The notes beneath the pieces are model-generated. The model made no database searches, was not told where the DNA came from, and saw only the letters and a list, made by a program, of their open reading frames with translations. This document shows positions 8,224 to 14,711 of a DNA stretch of 28,137 nt, piece after piece. Location of the stretch: assembly GCA_003973375.1 (NCBI GenBank), contig QNYL01000061.1, positions 1 to 28,137 on the forward strand, in the 5' to 3' direction. Each line of letters opens with the position of its first letter. Within the stretch, counting starts at the first letter, position 1. Origin of the DNA: Flavobacteriia bacterium. GTDB taxonomy: Bacteria; Bacteroidota; Bacteroidia; Flavobacteriales; Flavobacteriaceae. Both the position numbers and the translations under genes were made by a program.

Positions 8224-8712
8224 ATGAAAAAAATGAAAAAAATAAGTCTGTTATTATTTCTGATCTTAAGCCTTGCCTTAACACAATGTGGTCAGCAAAA
8301 AGGAGTTGTACAAAAAAATGTGCCTTTTTCTATTACAGAAAAGACCTATCAAATGTGGATAGGAGGAAAAGAAGGCTCCAGCGGAACTTTTTTAAGGATC
8401 AAAGGAGATATAAAGCCTTACGGAGTTCAGTTTATAAGTGTTTTCTTTCATAATAAAGAACAAAAGGTAAATGCAACTTTTCAGGATGGAACTTTTACCA
8501 TTGAAAGTAATTTCTTTACTAAGAAAGATGATATGAACATGACCGGAAACCCGGCAGGAGAATACGGTAATAAAGTGCCTACGGATAAGGATGCTGATTT
8601 TCCGTTTGATCTAAAGAGCAACGAAGCTGTATTGTATTATTGCCTCAATGGTAAAGAATATTACTATAAAGTTACCGACATTAAGAAGTTAGATAATAAG
8701 ATCTTTGAATGA
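8224..8712 (+). CDS. Small lipoprotein, function unknown
   Basis: The 162-residue protein begins with a type II signal peptide: lysine-rich start, hydrophobic core and a lipobox ending at Cys22 (LALTQC), so it should be lipid-anchored after export. The mature part is rich in beta-strand patterns with several aromatic residues; I do not recognise a family or a catalytic motif. A second in-frame ATG (codon 4) is an alternative start. It follows purF by 9 bp and is probably in its operon. Its stop codon (8710-8712) directly abuts that of the convergent beta-barrel gene, with no terminator between them. Confidence 0.82.
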   Translation: MKKMKKISLLLFLILSLALTQCGQQKGVVQKNVPFSITEKTYQMWIGGKEGSSGTFLRIKGDIKPYGVQFISVFFHNKEQKVNATFQDGTFTIESNFFTKKDDMNMTGNPAGEYGNKVPTDKDADFPFDLKSNEAVLYYCLNGKEYYYKVTDIKKLDNKIFE

Positions 8713-9141
8713 TCAAAAGGTAAAACTCAATCCTGCTTTACCGGTATTTCCAAATTCGGCAAAGATTCCGATCTTTTCTGTAAAGAAAAATCTGAATCCC
8801 AGATATCCGCCAAAGCCAATATCATTGCGCTGGAGGTAACCTATATCCACACCCGGATAAATATCAAACCTCTGGTTAAAATCGAATAATTCTCCCAGGT
8901 GGATCGCTGTACGGGCAAAGAAAAAATAATTGTTGTCGTCATTACTAAAATAATAGGCTCCTCCCAAACCTACAGAAAAAAGATCTGAGATCCCATAATC
9001 GAATGTTGCAGATACACCATTCCCGTATCCATAGAATTCATAACCAAAGTTTATTTTCTTATCTCCTTTTCCGTTATAAGACTGAGCGAAAACTGCGGAT
9101 GATATTAATAAAACGGTCAAAAGTAAACATAATTTTTTCAT
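8713..9141 (-). CDS. Small outer-membrane beta-barrel protein (DUF6646-like)
   Basis: The 142-residue protein has a signal peptide (cleavage near residue 19, VFAQ) followed by glycine- and aromatic-rich strands in an amphipathic beta pattern (YGNGVSATFDYGI, FSVGLGGAYYF, GFGGYLGFRFFF) and ends in Phe. This is typical of a small eight-stranded outer-membrane barrel. It resembles proteins annotated as DUF6646 in Flavobacteriaceae, from memory of that family. The function is unknown. It is a single gene; its 5' side opens onto the large non-coding gap at 9142-9609, and no perfect TAnnTTTG box is found in front of it. Confidence 0.85.
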   Translation of the reverse strand: MKKLCLLLTVLLISSAVFAQSYNGKGDKKINFGYEFYGYGNGVSATFDYGISDLFSVGLGGAYYFSNDDNNYFFFARTAIHLGELFDFNQRFDIYPGVDIGYLQRNDIGFGGYLGFRFFFTEKIGIFAEFGNTGKAGLSFTF

Positions 9142-9304
9142 AGCATTTGGTTTTCAATTACTTTCCTATAATTTAAACGCTTTTTACTCGTTGTTTCGTA
9201 TAATAATTTAACTTTTCTTTGAGATTTTTTCTTTAAATATTATTTACTTTTGTCGTGTAAATAATTCGTTTTTTACACTGATTTTTAAACCCCTCCCCTA
9301 AAAG

Positions 9305-9319
9305 GTTCTTTTTAAGAAC
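9305..9319. promoter_or_regulatory. 15-bp dyad GTTCTT-TTT-AAGAAC, possible operator
   Basis: Perfect 6-bp arms around a 3-bp centre lie 24 bp upstream of the GG of the -24 element, centred near -57 of the predicted start. An activator (enhancer-binding protein) site is a plausible reading, but the sequence is AT-rich and short, so this is inference. Confidence 0.35.
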
Positions 9320-9341
9320 ACTTTAACAATTTTAAAATTTG

Positions 9342-9359
9342 TTGGCACAGATATTGTGT
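9342..9359 (+). promoter_or_regulatory. Sigma-54 (RpoN)-type -24/-12 promoter
   Basis: The sequence TTGGCACAGATATTGTGT matches the sigma-54 consensus TGGCAC-N5-TTGC at the -24 element, with the correct 10-base distance between the GG (9344-9345) and the -12 dinucleotide. The -12 element is GT here rather than the usual GC. Predicted transcription start is near 9369. No TAnnTTTG box is nearby. Confidence 0.6.
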
Positions 9360-9368
9360 AATTAAAAG

Positions 9369-9530
9369 GGTAAGGAACGTTTTATAATTTACAGAATACA
9401 ACATAAAAAATAAGTTTTCGTTATAAGTATTAAAACTTAAAACGATTTTAAAGATAAGGTTTGGTTAGTTGATTTTGGTTGATTTATTTCAACCATTCAC
9501 CGCCCCGGTAACACGGGGCGGTTTTTTTTT
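9369..9530 (+). ncRNA. Candidate sigma-54-dependent small RNA (about 160 nt)
   Basis: The stretch between the -24/-12 promoter and a strong terminator contains no ATG on the plus strand. It shows structured elements: AAGTTTT/AAAACTT (9412-9418 with 9432-9438), GGTTGA/TCAACC (9477-9482 with 9489-9494, 6-base loop) and the GC-rich terminator hairpin at 9499-9522 followed by nine T. GC content jumps only in the terminator stem. It does not overlap either neighbouring gene, so it looks like a stand-alone trans-acting RNA rather than a leader. It might belong to an already catalogued flavobacterial RNA family; I cannot test this here. Confidence 0.55.
9499..9530 (+). terminator. Strong intrinsic terminator of the candidate sRNA
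   Basis: A 9-bp GC-rich stem (ACCGCCCCG with CGGGGCGGT, 6-base loop) runs straight into a T-tract at 9522-9530. It is in the right place only for plus-strand transcription starting in the gap, because both neighbouring genes point the other way. This is the best evidence that a plus-strand transcript exists here. Confidence 0.9.
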
Positions 9531-9558
9531 ACAAGGATTCTTCCTTAAATTTTTTCAT

Positions 9559-9585
9559 AAAAAAAGCTCCCTTTTCAGGAAGCTT
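9559..9585 (-). terminator. Intrinsic terminator of the aldehyde dehydrogenase gene
   Basis: AAGCTCCC (9564-9571) pairs with GGAAGCTT (9578-9585) with one wobble; read on the minus strand it is followed by seven U (9559-9565). It lies 25 bases past the stop of the aldehyde dehydrogenase gene. Confidence 0.75.
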
Positions 9586-9609
9586 TTAAAAAATTATTTC
9601 TTTTAAGGA

Positions 9610-11160
9610 TTAAAAATCAAATTTAATTCCTTGTGCCAATGGAAGTTCTGTTCCGTAATTTACCGTACTGGTTTGACGACGCATATAAACTTTCCAGGCA
9701 TCAGAACCGGATTCTCTTCCTCCTCCGGTATCTTTTTCACCACCAAAAGCACCACCGATCTCGGCTCCTGAAGTACCTACATTCACATTGGCAATACCAC
9801 AATCAGAACCGGCAACAGAAGTAAACAACTCGGCTTCACGAACATCCAGAGTAAAGATACAGGAAGAAAGCCCCTGAGGAACATTGTTCTGGATTTCAAT
9901 AGCATTCATCACATCACCACTGTATTTGATCAGATAAACAATAGGTGCAAAAGTTTCCTCCTGAACGATATGGAATTCATTTTTTGCTTCAGCAATACAT
10001 GGCATAACGTAATTACCGGATTCAAAGCCTTCACCTTCCATGATTTCGCCTCCTATTAACACTTTACCACCTTCTTCCTCAACCTGTTCTACAGCGTTTC
10101 TGAAGGCCGCAACAGAGTGTTTATCGATAAGCGGCCCAACCAGGAAATTCTCATCCAGCGGATTTCCTACTTTAGGAGCAATTTTCTTATAGGCATTTAC
10201 CAGCATATCTTTTACCTTATCGTAAATACTTTCGTGGATGATGATCCTTCGGGTTGAAGTACATCGCTGACCTGCAGTTCCTACTGTTCCGAAAACGGTA
10301 GAAGAAATTGCCAGCGGAATATCTGCATTAGGAGTAATGATCACTGCATTGTTACCTCCAAGCTCCAAAATGGTTTTTCCCAGACGTTTTCCAACAATAC
10401 CGCCCACTCTTTTCCCCACAGCAGAAGAACCGGTAACCGATAACAAAGGAACACGTTTATCAGAGAGGAAATTATCTCCCATTACTGATGATTTTGCAAC
10501 GATCAGATTGAAAACCCCTTCGGGAACATTGTTCTCTTTTAAAACATCATTGATAATCTTTTGTGTAGCTATCGCTGTTAAAGGTGTTTTTGAGGAAGGT
10601 TTCCAGATCACTACATCTCCTGCAATAGCTGCCAATGCAGTATTCCATGCCCAAACTGCTACAGGAAAGTTAAATGAAGTGACGATACCCACAATTCCCA
10701 GCGGCTGATACTGTTCGAACAAACGGTGGTATTTTCTTTCAGATTGCAGAGAAACTCCATTGATCAATCTGGACTGCCCTACAGCGAAATCACATATATC
10801 GATCATTTCCTGTACTTCTCCCATTCCTTCCTGAAAGATCTTACCCATTTCGTAACTAACCAAAGCCCCGAGATCTTCTTTGTATTTTCTAAGTTCCAAA
10901 CCAATTTGCCTTACAATCTCACCTCTGATAGGTGCGGGAACCAGCCTCCATTCTTTAAAGGCTTCCTGAGCCTTTTCCATCACCATTTCATAATCTTCCA
11001 TGGTGGCATTTTTTACAGTTGCGATTTCTTTTCCATCAACCGGAGAAGTGGAAGAAGTTACAGCGCCTTTGGTATCATACCATTTTTGCCCTGTTGATAC
11101 TCCCATATTCACATCGGAAATATCAAATCTTTTCAATACTTTTTTTATATCAATTGCCAT
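9610..11160 (-). CDS. amaB: ALDH7-type aldehyde dehydrogenase (probable L-aminoadipate semialdehyde / piperideine-6-carboxylate dehydrogenase)
   Basis: The enzyme oxidises an aldehyde with NAD. The 516-residue length, the ELGGNNAVII segment (general base Glu266), the catalytic Cys300 in GTAGQRCTSTRR, and a C-terminal region containing SGAEIGGAFGGEKDTGGG and ending PLAQGIKF match the ALDH7/antiquitin family very closely. Members oxidise alpha-aminoadipate semialdehyde in lysine breakdown and can also handle other aldehydes, so the substrate is likely but not certain. It lies 15 bp downstream of a DUF1858 gene on the same strand, and the two are probably cotranscribed from the box at 11416-11423. 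A terminator follows the stop. Confidence 0.93.
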   Translation of the reverse strand: MAIDIKKVLKRFDISDVNMGVSTGQKWYDTKGAVTSSTSPVDGKEIATVKNATMEDYEMVMEKAQEAFKEWRLVPAPIRGEIVRQIGLELRKYKEDLGALVSYEMGKIFQEGMGEVQEMIDICDFAVGQSRLINGVSLQSERKYHRLFEQYQPLGIVGIVTSFNFPVAVWAWNTALAAIAGDVVIWKPSSKTPLTAIATQKIINDVLKENNVPEGVFNLIVAKSSVMGDNFLSDKRVPLLSVTGSSAVGKRVGGIVGKRLGKTILELGGNNAVIITPNADIPLAISSTVFGTVGTAGQRCTSTRRIIIHESIYDKVKDMLVNAYKKIAPKVGNPLDENFLVGPLIDKHSVAAFRNAVEQVEEEGGKVLIGGEIMEGEGFESGNYVMPCIAEAKNEFHIVQEETFAPIVYLIKYSGDVMNAIEIQNNVPQGLSSCIFTLDVREAELFTSVAGSDCGIANVNVGTSGAEIGGAFGGEKDTGGGRESGSDAWKVYMRRQTSTVNYGTELPLAQGIKFDF

Positions 11161-11175
11161 TTTATTATAATTAGG

Positions 11176-11391
11176 TTATTTGTTTTCTTGTTCTTTTGCC
11201 ATCTCATTGAGTTCTTTTACAACGGCGTCAATATCATCTTTAGAAAAATTCTTTTCAATACAGGCTTCTTCAAGAGTTCCCCAGATAGGTTCTCCGCAGG
11301 CAATACAACGTATCCCTTTTTTAGAAAGGTAAAGCACAGAAAAAGGATAGTCTTCTACAAGGTCTTCAATAGTTATACTTTTGTCAATCAT
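11176..11391 (-). CDS. DUF1858 domain protein
   Basis: The small cytoplasmic protein (71 residues from the chosen start) is a single DUF1858 domain: ITIEDLVEDYPFSVLYLSKKG followed by IRCIACGEPIW with a CxxC pair (Cys29, Cys32). Such domains occur alone or fused to redox and hybrid-cluster-type proteins, and the cysteines may bind metal or form a disulfide; the role is unknown. I start it at the ATG at 11391. A longer reading from a TTG at 11418 is unlikely because that TTG is part of the TAATTTTG promoter box. It precedes the aldehyde dehydrogenase gene by 15 bp, probably in one transcript. Confidence 0.85.
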   Translation of the reverse strand: MIDKSITIEDLVEDYPFSVLYLSKKGIRCIACGEPIWGTLEEACIEKNFSKDDIDAVVKELNEMAKEQENK

Positions 11392-11415
11392 TATTATAGA
11401 GTTTTTTTGTTTATG

Positions 11416-11423
11416 CAAAATTA
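11416..11423 (-). promoter_or_regulatory. Primary-sigma -7 box (TAATTTTG) of DUF1858-ALDH
   Basis: A perfect TAnnTTTG box on the minus strand, predicting a start near 11412 and a leader of about 21 nt before the ATG at 11391. It overlaps a false TTG start. Confidence 0.55.
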
Positions 11424-11469
11424 AGAGTATTTATCATTCTTTTTACAGAAAATAAATAATATTTTAACA

Positions 11470-11494
11470 TAAAAAAACCGGATATTTCATCCGG
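11470..11494 (-). terminator. Intrinsic terminator of the sigma/anti-sigma operon
   Basis: CCGGAT (11478-11483) pairs with ATCCGG (11489-11494) around a 5-base loop; on the minus strand the stem is followed by a U-run (A-run 11471-11477 on the plus strand). It lies 25 bases after the stop of the anti-sigma/barrel gene. Confidence 0.8.
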
Positions 11495-11518
11495 CTGTAT
11501 ATTTTTAAAATGCTTTGA

Positions 11519-12787
11519 TTAAAACCTGTAATTGATACCGGAATAAACCCCAAAGAAGTAAGGTTTGAAGTTTCCTGCATCTCCTGAAAATGTATTGAAC
11601 TGATATTTAACCATTGGAGATACATTCAGGAACCAGTCTTTAGTGATCTTATAATCAAGATCAAAACCTAAGTTACCACTAAAATTAAATGTGTTTAGGT
11701 TATTGGCTTGTCCAAGGCTTGCTATCTGATCAGAAAGGATCATAGAAACCTGATTGTTTGTAAGAACGAATGTACTAAATCCACCCACGATATTCAATCC
11801 CACTTTGCTGTCGTAAAGGTTGTATTTCATTTCCAGAGGGATCTCCAAATAATCAAATGACTGATTCAGGTCTCCGCTGATACCTGATTTGTTTAAATTA
11901 TTTGAAGCAGATACCGGAAAATTACGATTGATGCCCGGTGACAGATGAATTCCGTTGTATTTTGTATCTATGTTATGGTTAATCGATTTTGATGAGGAAA
12001 CAACTGCATTTACATTTTTAGTATTGTAGGCTAGTTCCAGTTTGTTGATACCGGTTTGTATCCTGAATTTATCCGTTATTCTGTAATCCAGTTTGATACC
12101 ATAGGAAAGGGCTTCATCAGATACAATAGCATTGTTTTTTAAATCCTTACTGATCGGTGATCCTTTTTGTAAGGAATTCATATAAACCGGAGAAACCGTA
12201 GGCCCTATCGACCATTTTTTGCTTTTACTTTCTTTTTTTGTTACCTCAACTACCTGACTGCCATATTTTTCAATATCCGATTTTTTAAAAAGATCCGCAT
12301 TGAGGTTTTTATTCAAATTTACAGATTCTGTTTCGGTTACATCTGAGATATCCTCATAAGCCACATCATCCAGATAATTATTTTCAGTGATCAGAACTTT
12401 AGCCGGATCATCTTTTTGACCTGCTTGTTTTTTTGTTTTATTTACTGCAACGGAATTTTCAGATTGTTGCCTGGTATTTTTAAACACAGGCGTCAAAACC
12501 GAGTTGGTATCCTGATCGGTTACAGAGATATTAAAATCGGGAATAGAGAAATCACCGCTGTTGAACTGAATCCTTTTGCCGGTTTTAAAATAACTGAATC
12601 CTAAAGAGAACAAGAGTAAGAAAGCAACAGCAATACCGCTGATCTTTTGCCATAAAGGTAAGATCCTCTTCTTCTGTTTGCCCTGAAGACGATTTTCAAT
12701 ATTGTTCCAGACATGCTTACCGGGATAGATCTCCATATCTTTGAAGTTCTCCTGAAAAACCCTGTCTATGTTTTTATACTCTTTCAT
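11519..12787 (-). CDS. Anti-sigma-like membrane protein fused to an outer-membrane beta-barrel domain
   Basis: The 422-residue protein has three parts. Residues 1-45 are a soluble helical region (NIDRVFQENFKDMEIYPGKHVW, then KQKKR) in the position of an anti-sigma domain. Residues 48-67 form one transmembrane helix. Residues 70-190 are a polar, probably disordered linker, and about 191-422 form a porin-like beta-barrel domain with alternating aromatic strands that ends in the YRF terminal strand typical of barrel proteins. There is no cleavable signal peptide. Its start overlaps the sigma-factor stop (TGATG), so the two are translationally coupled. The role is inferred from this coupling: it probably holds and releases the ECF sigma factor. 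Confidence 0.85.
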   Translation of the reverse strand: MKEYKNIDRVFQENFKDMEIYPGKHVWNNIENRLQGKQKKRILPLWQKISGIAVAFLLLFSLGFSYFKTGKRIQFNSGDFSIPDFNISVTDQDTNSVLTPVFKNTRQQSENSVAVNKTKKQAGQKDDPAKVLITENNYLDDVAYEDISDVTETESVNLNKNLNADLFKKSDIEKYGSQVVEVTKKESKSKKWSIGPTVSPVYMNSLQKGSPISKDLKNNAIVSDEALSYGIKLDYRITDKFRIQTGINKLELAYNTKNVNAVVSSSKSINHNIDTKYNGIHLSPGINRNFPVSASNNLNKSGISGDLNQSFDYLEIPLEMKYNLYDSKVGLNIVGGFSTFVLTNNQVSMILSDQIASLGQANNLNTFNFSGNLGFDLDYKITKDWFLNVSPMVKYQFNTFSGDAGNFKPYFFGVYSGINYRF

Positions 12788-13332
12788 CAGTTAAACAAAC
12801 CAACATTTTTTTGCTGTTGGATCATCTCAATTTTTTCTTTTAATATTAACCTTGCTCTTGACAAATTCGATTTCGAGGTTCCTTCTGCAATTCCTAAAAG
12901 ATCCGAGATCTCTTTATGAGAATAACCATCCAAAACATATAAATTAAACACCATTCTGTACCTTTCCGGCAACTCCTGAATGATCTTTAACAAATAATCC
13001 AAAGAGATATCCTCTTCATCCACCTCAACATCCACTTCATCAGGTAAATCATTTTCTACCAGATTCAATACATTCTTCTGACGATAGGTCTGCAAAACTG
13101 TATTGATCACAATCCGTTTCATCCACCCTTCAAATGAACCTTTGAACTTAAACTGATCGATCTTATCAAAAATCGTTATAAACGCATCCTGTAAATTATC
13201 TTCTGCCTCCTGCTTGTTACGAGAATATTTTAAACACAAACCGAACATCTTTCCTGCGAACAGGTGATATATTTCCGATTGTGCTTTGATATCTCTTCTC
13301 TTACACTTTTGTATGAGTCTTTTTAAGCCCAT
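12787..13332 (-). CDS. ECF-type RNA polymerase sigma factor
   Basis: At 181 residues this is a normal extracytoplasmic-function sigma factor. Region 2 (about 26-85) includes LCLKYSRNKQEAEDNLQDAFITIFDKI and GSFEGWMKRIVIN; region 4 (about 112-168) includes LPERYRMVFNLYVLDGYSHKEI and a helix-turn-helix with LLGIAEGTSKSNLSRAR. It directs RNA polymerase to stress or envelope-related promoters; targets are unknown. It overlaps the anti-sigma/barrel gene by 1 bp (TGATG). A near-match box TAAATTTA at 13349-13356 could be its promoter, giving a leader of about 13 nt. It has the layout typical of flavobacterial sigma/anti-sigma pairs. Confidence 0.96.
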   Translation of the reverse strand: MGLKRLIQKCKRRDIKAQSEIYHLFAGKMFGLCLKYSRNKQEAEDNLQDAFITIFDKIDQFKFKGSFEGWMKRIVINTVLQTYRQKNVLNLVENDLPDEVDVEVDEEDISLDYLLKIIQELPERYRMVFNLYVLDGYSHKEISDLLGIAEGTSKSNLSRARLILKEKIEMIQQQKNVGLFN

Positions 13333-13468
13333 TAACTTACTTTTGCTCTAAATTTATAATTCTACATCTGTTTTGTGACCGATAAATTTACAACAAAAAA
13401 TAAAACTTCTACATCTTTCAAAGAAAAAAACAACGTTTTTGTATATTTTAAGATGCTGATTAAACAAC

Positions 13469-13496
13469 TTGGTTGCGTAAAAATACCTTACTTTTG
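13469..13496 (+). promoter_or_regulatory. Primary-sigma promoter TTG-N17-TACTTTTG of the acyl-activating gene
   Basis: TTG (13469-13471), a 17-base spacer and TACTTTTG (13489-13496) match the flavobacterial primary-sigma consensus. The predicted start is near 13500, 12 nt before the ATG at 13512. The promoter overlaps the longer reading of the gene that begins at a TTG at 13473, which rules out that start. Confidence 0.7.
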
Positions 13497-13511
13497 CTCA
13501 TATTTTTTGAT

Positions 13512-14489
13512 ATGGACACGGCTTCTGTTTTTAAAATAAATAACGGGGAACAATTTGACAGGGAAGCTTTGAAAGTTTTTGATTTTCAAAGCAGAGAGAA
13601 TCCGATCTACAAAGAATTCTTATCCCTGCTAAACATTTCTCCAATGAACATCCGGAAGATTGAAGAGATTCCTTTTTTACCTATCCAGTTCTTTAAATCG
13701 CATCGGATTGTAAGCAATCATAAAAAGGAAGAAACCGTTTTTTTGAGCAGCGGGACAACAGGTATGACTCCAAGCAAGCATTTTGTAACCGATCTTTCCA
13801 TCTATCAGGAAAGCTATTTAAAAGGATTTGAAAAATTTTACGGCAAGCCGGAAGAATACCATATTTTGGCACTTTTACCCAGCTATCTCGAACGCTCAGG
13901 CTCTTCACTGATCTATATGGTTGACGATCTGATCTCAAAAAGCCGGTCGGAACACAGCGGGTTTTACCTGCATAATTTTGACGAACTGAATGAAAAGATC
14001 CTTTATCTGGAAAAGAAAAAAGAAAAGACCTTACTCATTGGAGTTTCCTATGCTTTACTTGACTTTACAGAAAAATATCAGTTCTCTTTAAAAAATACTC
14101 TTGTGATGGAAACCGGTGGTATGAAAGGCCAGAGAAAAGAAATGGTAAAAGAGGAACTCCATAAAACATTATGTCAAAACTTTGGAGTGGATAAAATTCA
14201 TTCTGAATACGGAATGACCGAACTTTTATCGCAAGCCTATTCAAAAGGAGATGGGATTTTTCAAACACCTCCGTGGATGAAAATTCTGATCCGGGATACT
14301 GAAGATGCCCTGACCTTGCTCCCTTACGGAAGAACCGGTGGTATCAACATCATTGATCTGGCCAATATCAATTCCTGCTCCTTTATAGCTACTCAGGATC
14401 TTGGCAAAGCACATTCCGACAATACTTTTGAAGTTGTGGGGCGCTTTGACAGTTCCGATATCAGAGGCTGTAACCTGATGGTGGTTTAA
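13512..14489 (+). CDS. LuxE-like acyl-activating (acyl-protein synthetase/acyltransferase) protein
   Basis: The protein (325 residues from the chosen ATG) belongs to the LuxE branch of the ANL adenylate-forming superfamily. It shows the phosphate-binding SSGTTG motif (about 79-84), an ALLPSYLERSGSSLIYM segment, LVMETGGMKGQRKE and SEYGMTELLSQAY, the equivalent of the A5 motif. LuxE activates a fatty acid and carries it as a thioester before reduction; here the acyl group and the acceptor are unknown, and no LuxC-type reductase is nearby. The start is ATG 13512, because an upstream TTG lies inside the promoter. Its stop codon is part of the TTAA at the left end of the repeat element. Confidence 0.85.
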   Translation: MDTASVFKINNGEQFDREALKVFDFQSRENPIYKEFLSLLNISPMNIRKIEEIPFLPIQFFKSHRIVSNHKKEETVFLSSGTTGMTPSKHFVTDLSIYQESYLKGFEKFYGKPEEYHILALLPSYLERSGSSLIYMVDDLISKSRSEHSGFYLHNFDELNEKILYLEKKKEKTLLIGVSYALLDFTEKYQFSLKNTLVMETGGMKGQRKEMVKEELHKTLCQNFGVDKIHSEYGMTELLSQAYSKGDGIFQTPPWMKILIRDTEDALTLLPYGRTGGINIIDLANINSCSFIATQDLGKAHSDNTFEVVGRFDSSDIRGCNLMVV

Positions 14490-14711
14490 ACCTAAAAATT
14501 CACCGCTAAGCTAATATTTTTGCGCCAATATACTTGATATCAATATTTTATGATGAATATTTTCAAATTTATTTTAGCCCAAATTTGGGTTATTGTTTAA
14601 ATTTTGAGCAAGCATCTACTGCGTTGCTAACTTTTTGAGATACAATAGTATATCTGCAAAGTTAGGCGCCTTGTATCTTCATACTCAAAATTTGTGAATT
14701 ATCCAGGTTAA
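14486..14711. repeat. Long copy (226 bp) of a TTAA-flanked, MITE-like element
   Basis: Both ends read TTAA-N7-AATTCAC inward and the element is non-coding. Inside are a perfect 12-bp palindrome CCCAAATTTGGG (14578-14589) and a bulged stem-loop at 14626-14667. The left and right 25 bp recur joined together at 1026-1083. The left TTAA supplies the stop codon of the acyl-activating gene (14487-14489) and the right TTAA supplies that of tyrS (14708-14710). It is probably a non-autonomous mobile element or the remains of one; a role as a terminator in this convergent gap is an alternative. Confidence 0.6.

Larger units (their letters stand above)
9142..9609. other. 468-bp intergenic region with a candidate sRNA
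   Basis: This is the only gap over 300 bases in the window. From left to right it holds the 5' flank of the beta-barrel gene, a possible plus-strand promoter (TTTG 9218-9221, 23-base spacer, TACTTTTG 9245-9252), an imperfect dyad 9255-9278 (GTGTAAA/TTTACAC), a 15-bp dyad at 9305-9319, a sigma-54-like promoter, a candidate non-coding RNA ending at 9530, and the minus-strand terminator of the aldehyde dehydrogenase gene. I see no convincing ORF. Confidence 0.75.

Noticed and set aside
8710..8715. Abutting stop codons TGATCA of two convergent genes as a special overlap
   Set aside because: Compact convergent ends are common; no hairpin or other structure is present.
13337..13345. TTACTTTTG on the plus strand near the ECF sigma start as a second promoter for the acyl-activating gene
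   Set aside because: It has no supporting -33 element that I could identify and is 170 bases from the ATG; the promoter at 13469-13496 explains the gene better.
14578..14589. CCCAAATTTGGG palindrome as an operator
   Set aside because: It lies inside the repeat element, not near a start codon, and is better explained as part of that element's structure.
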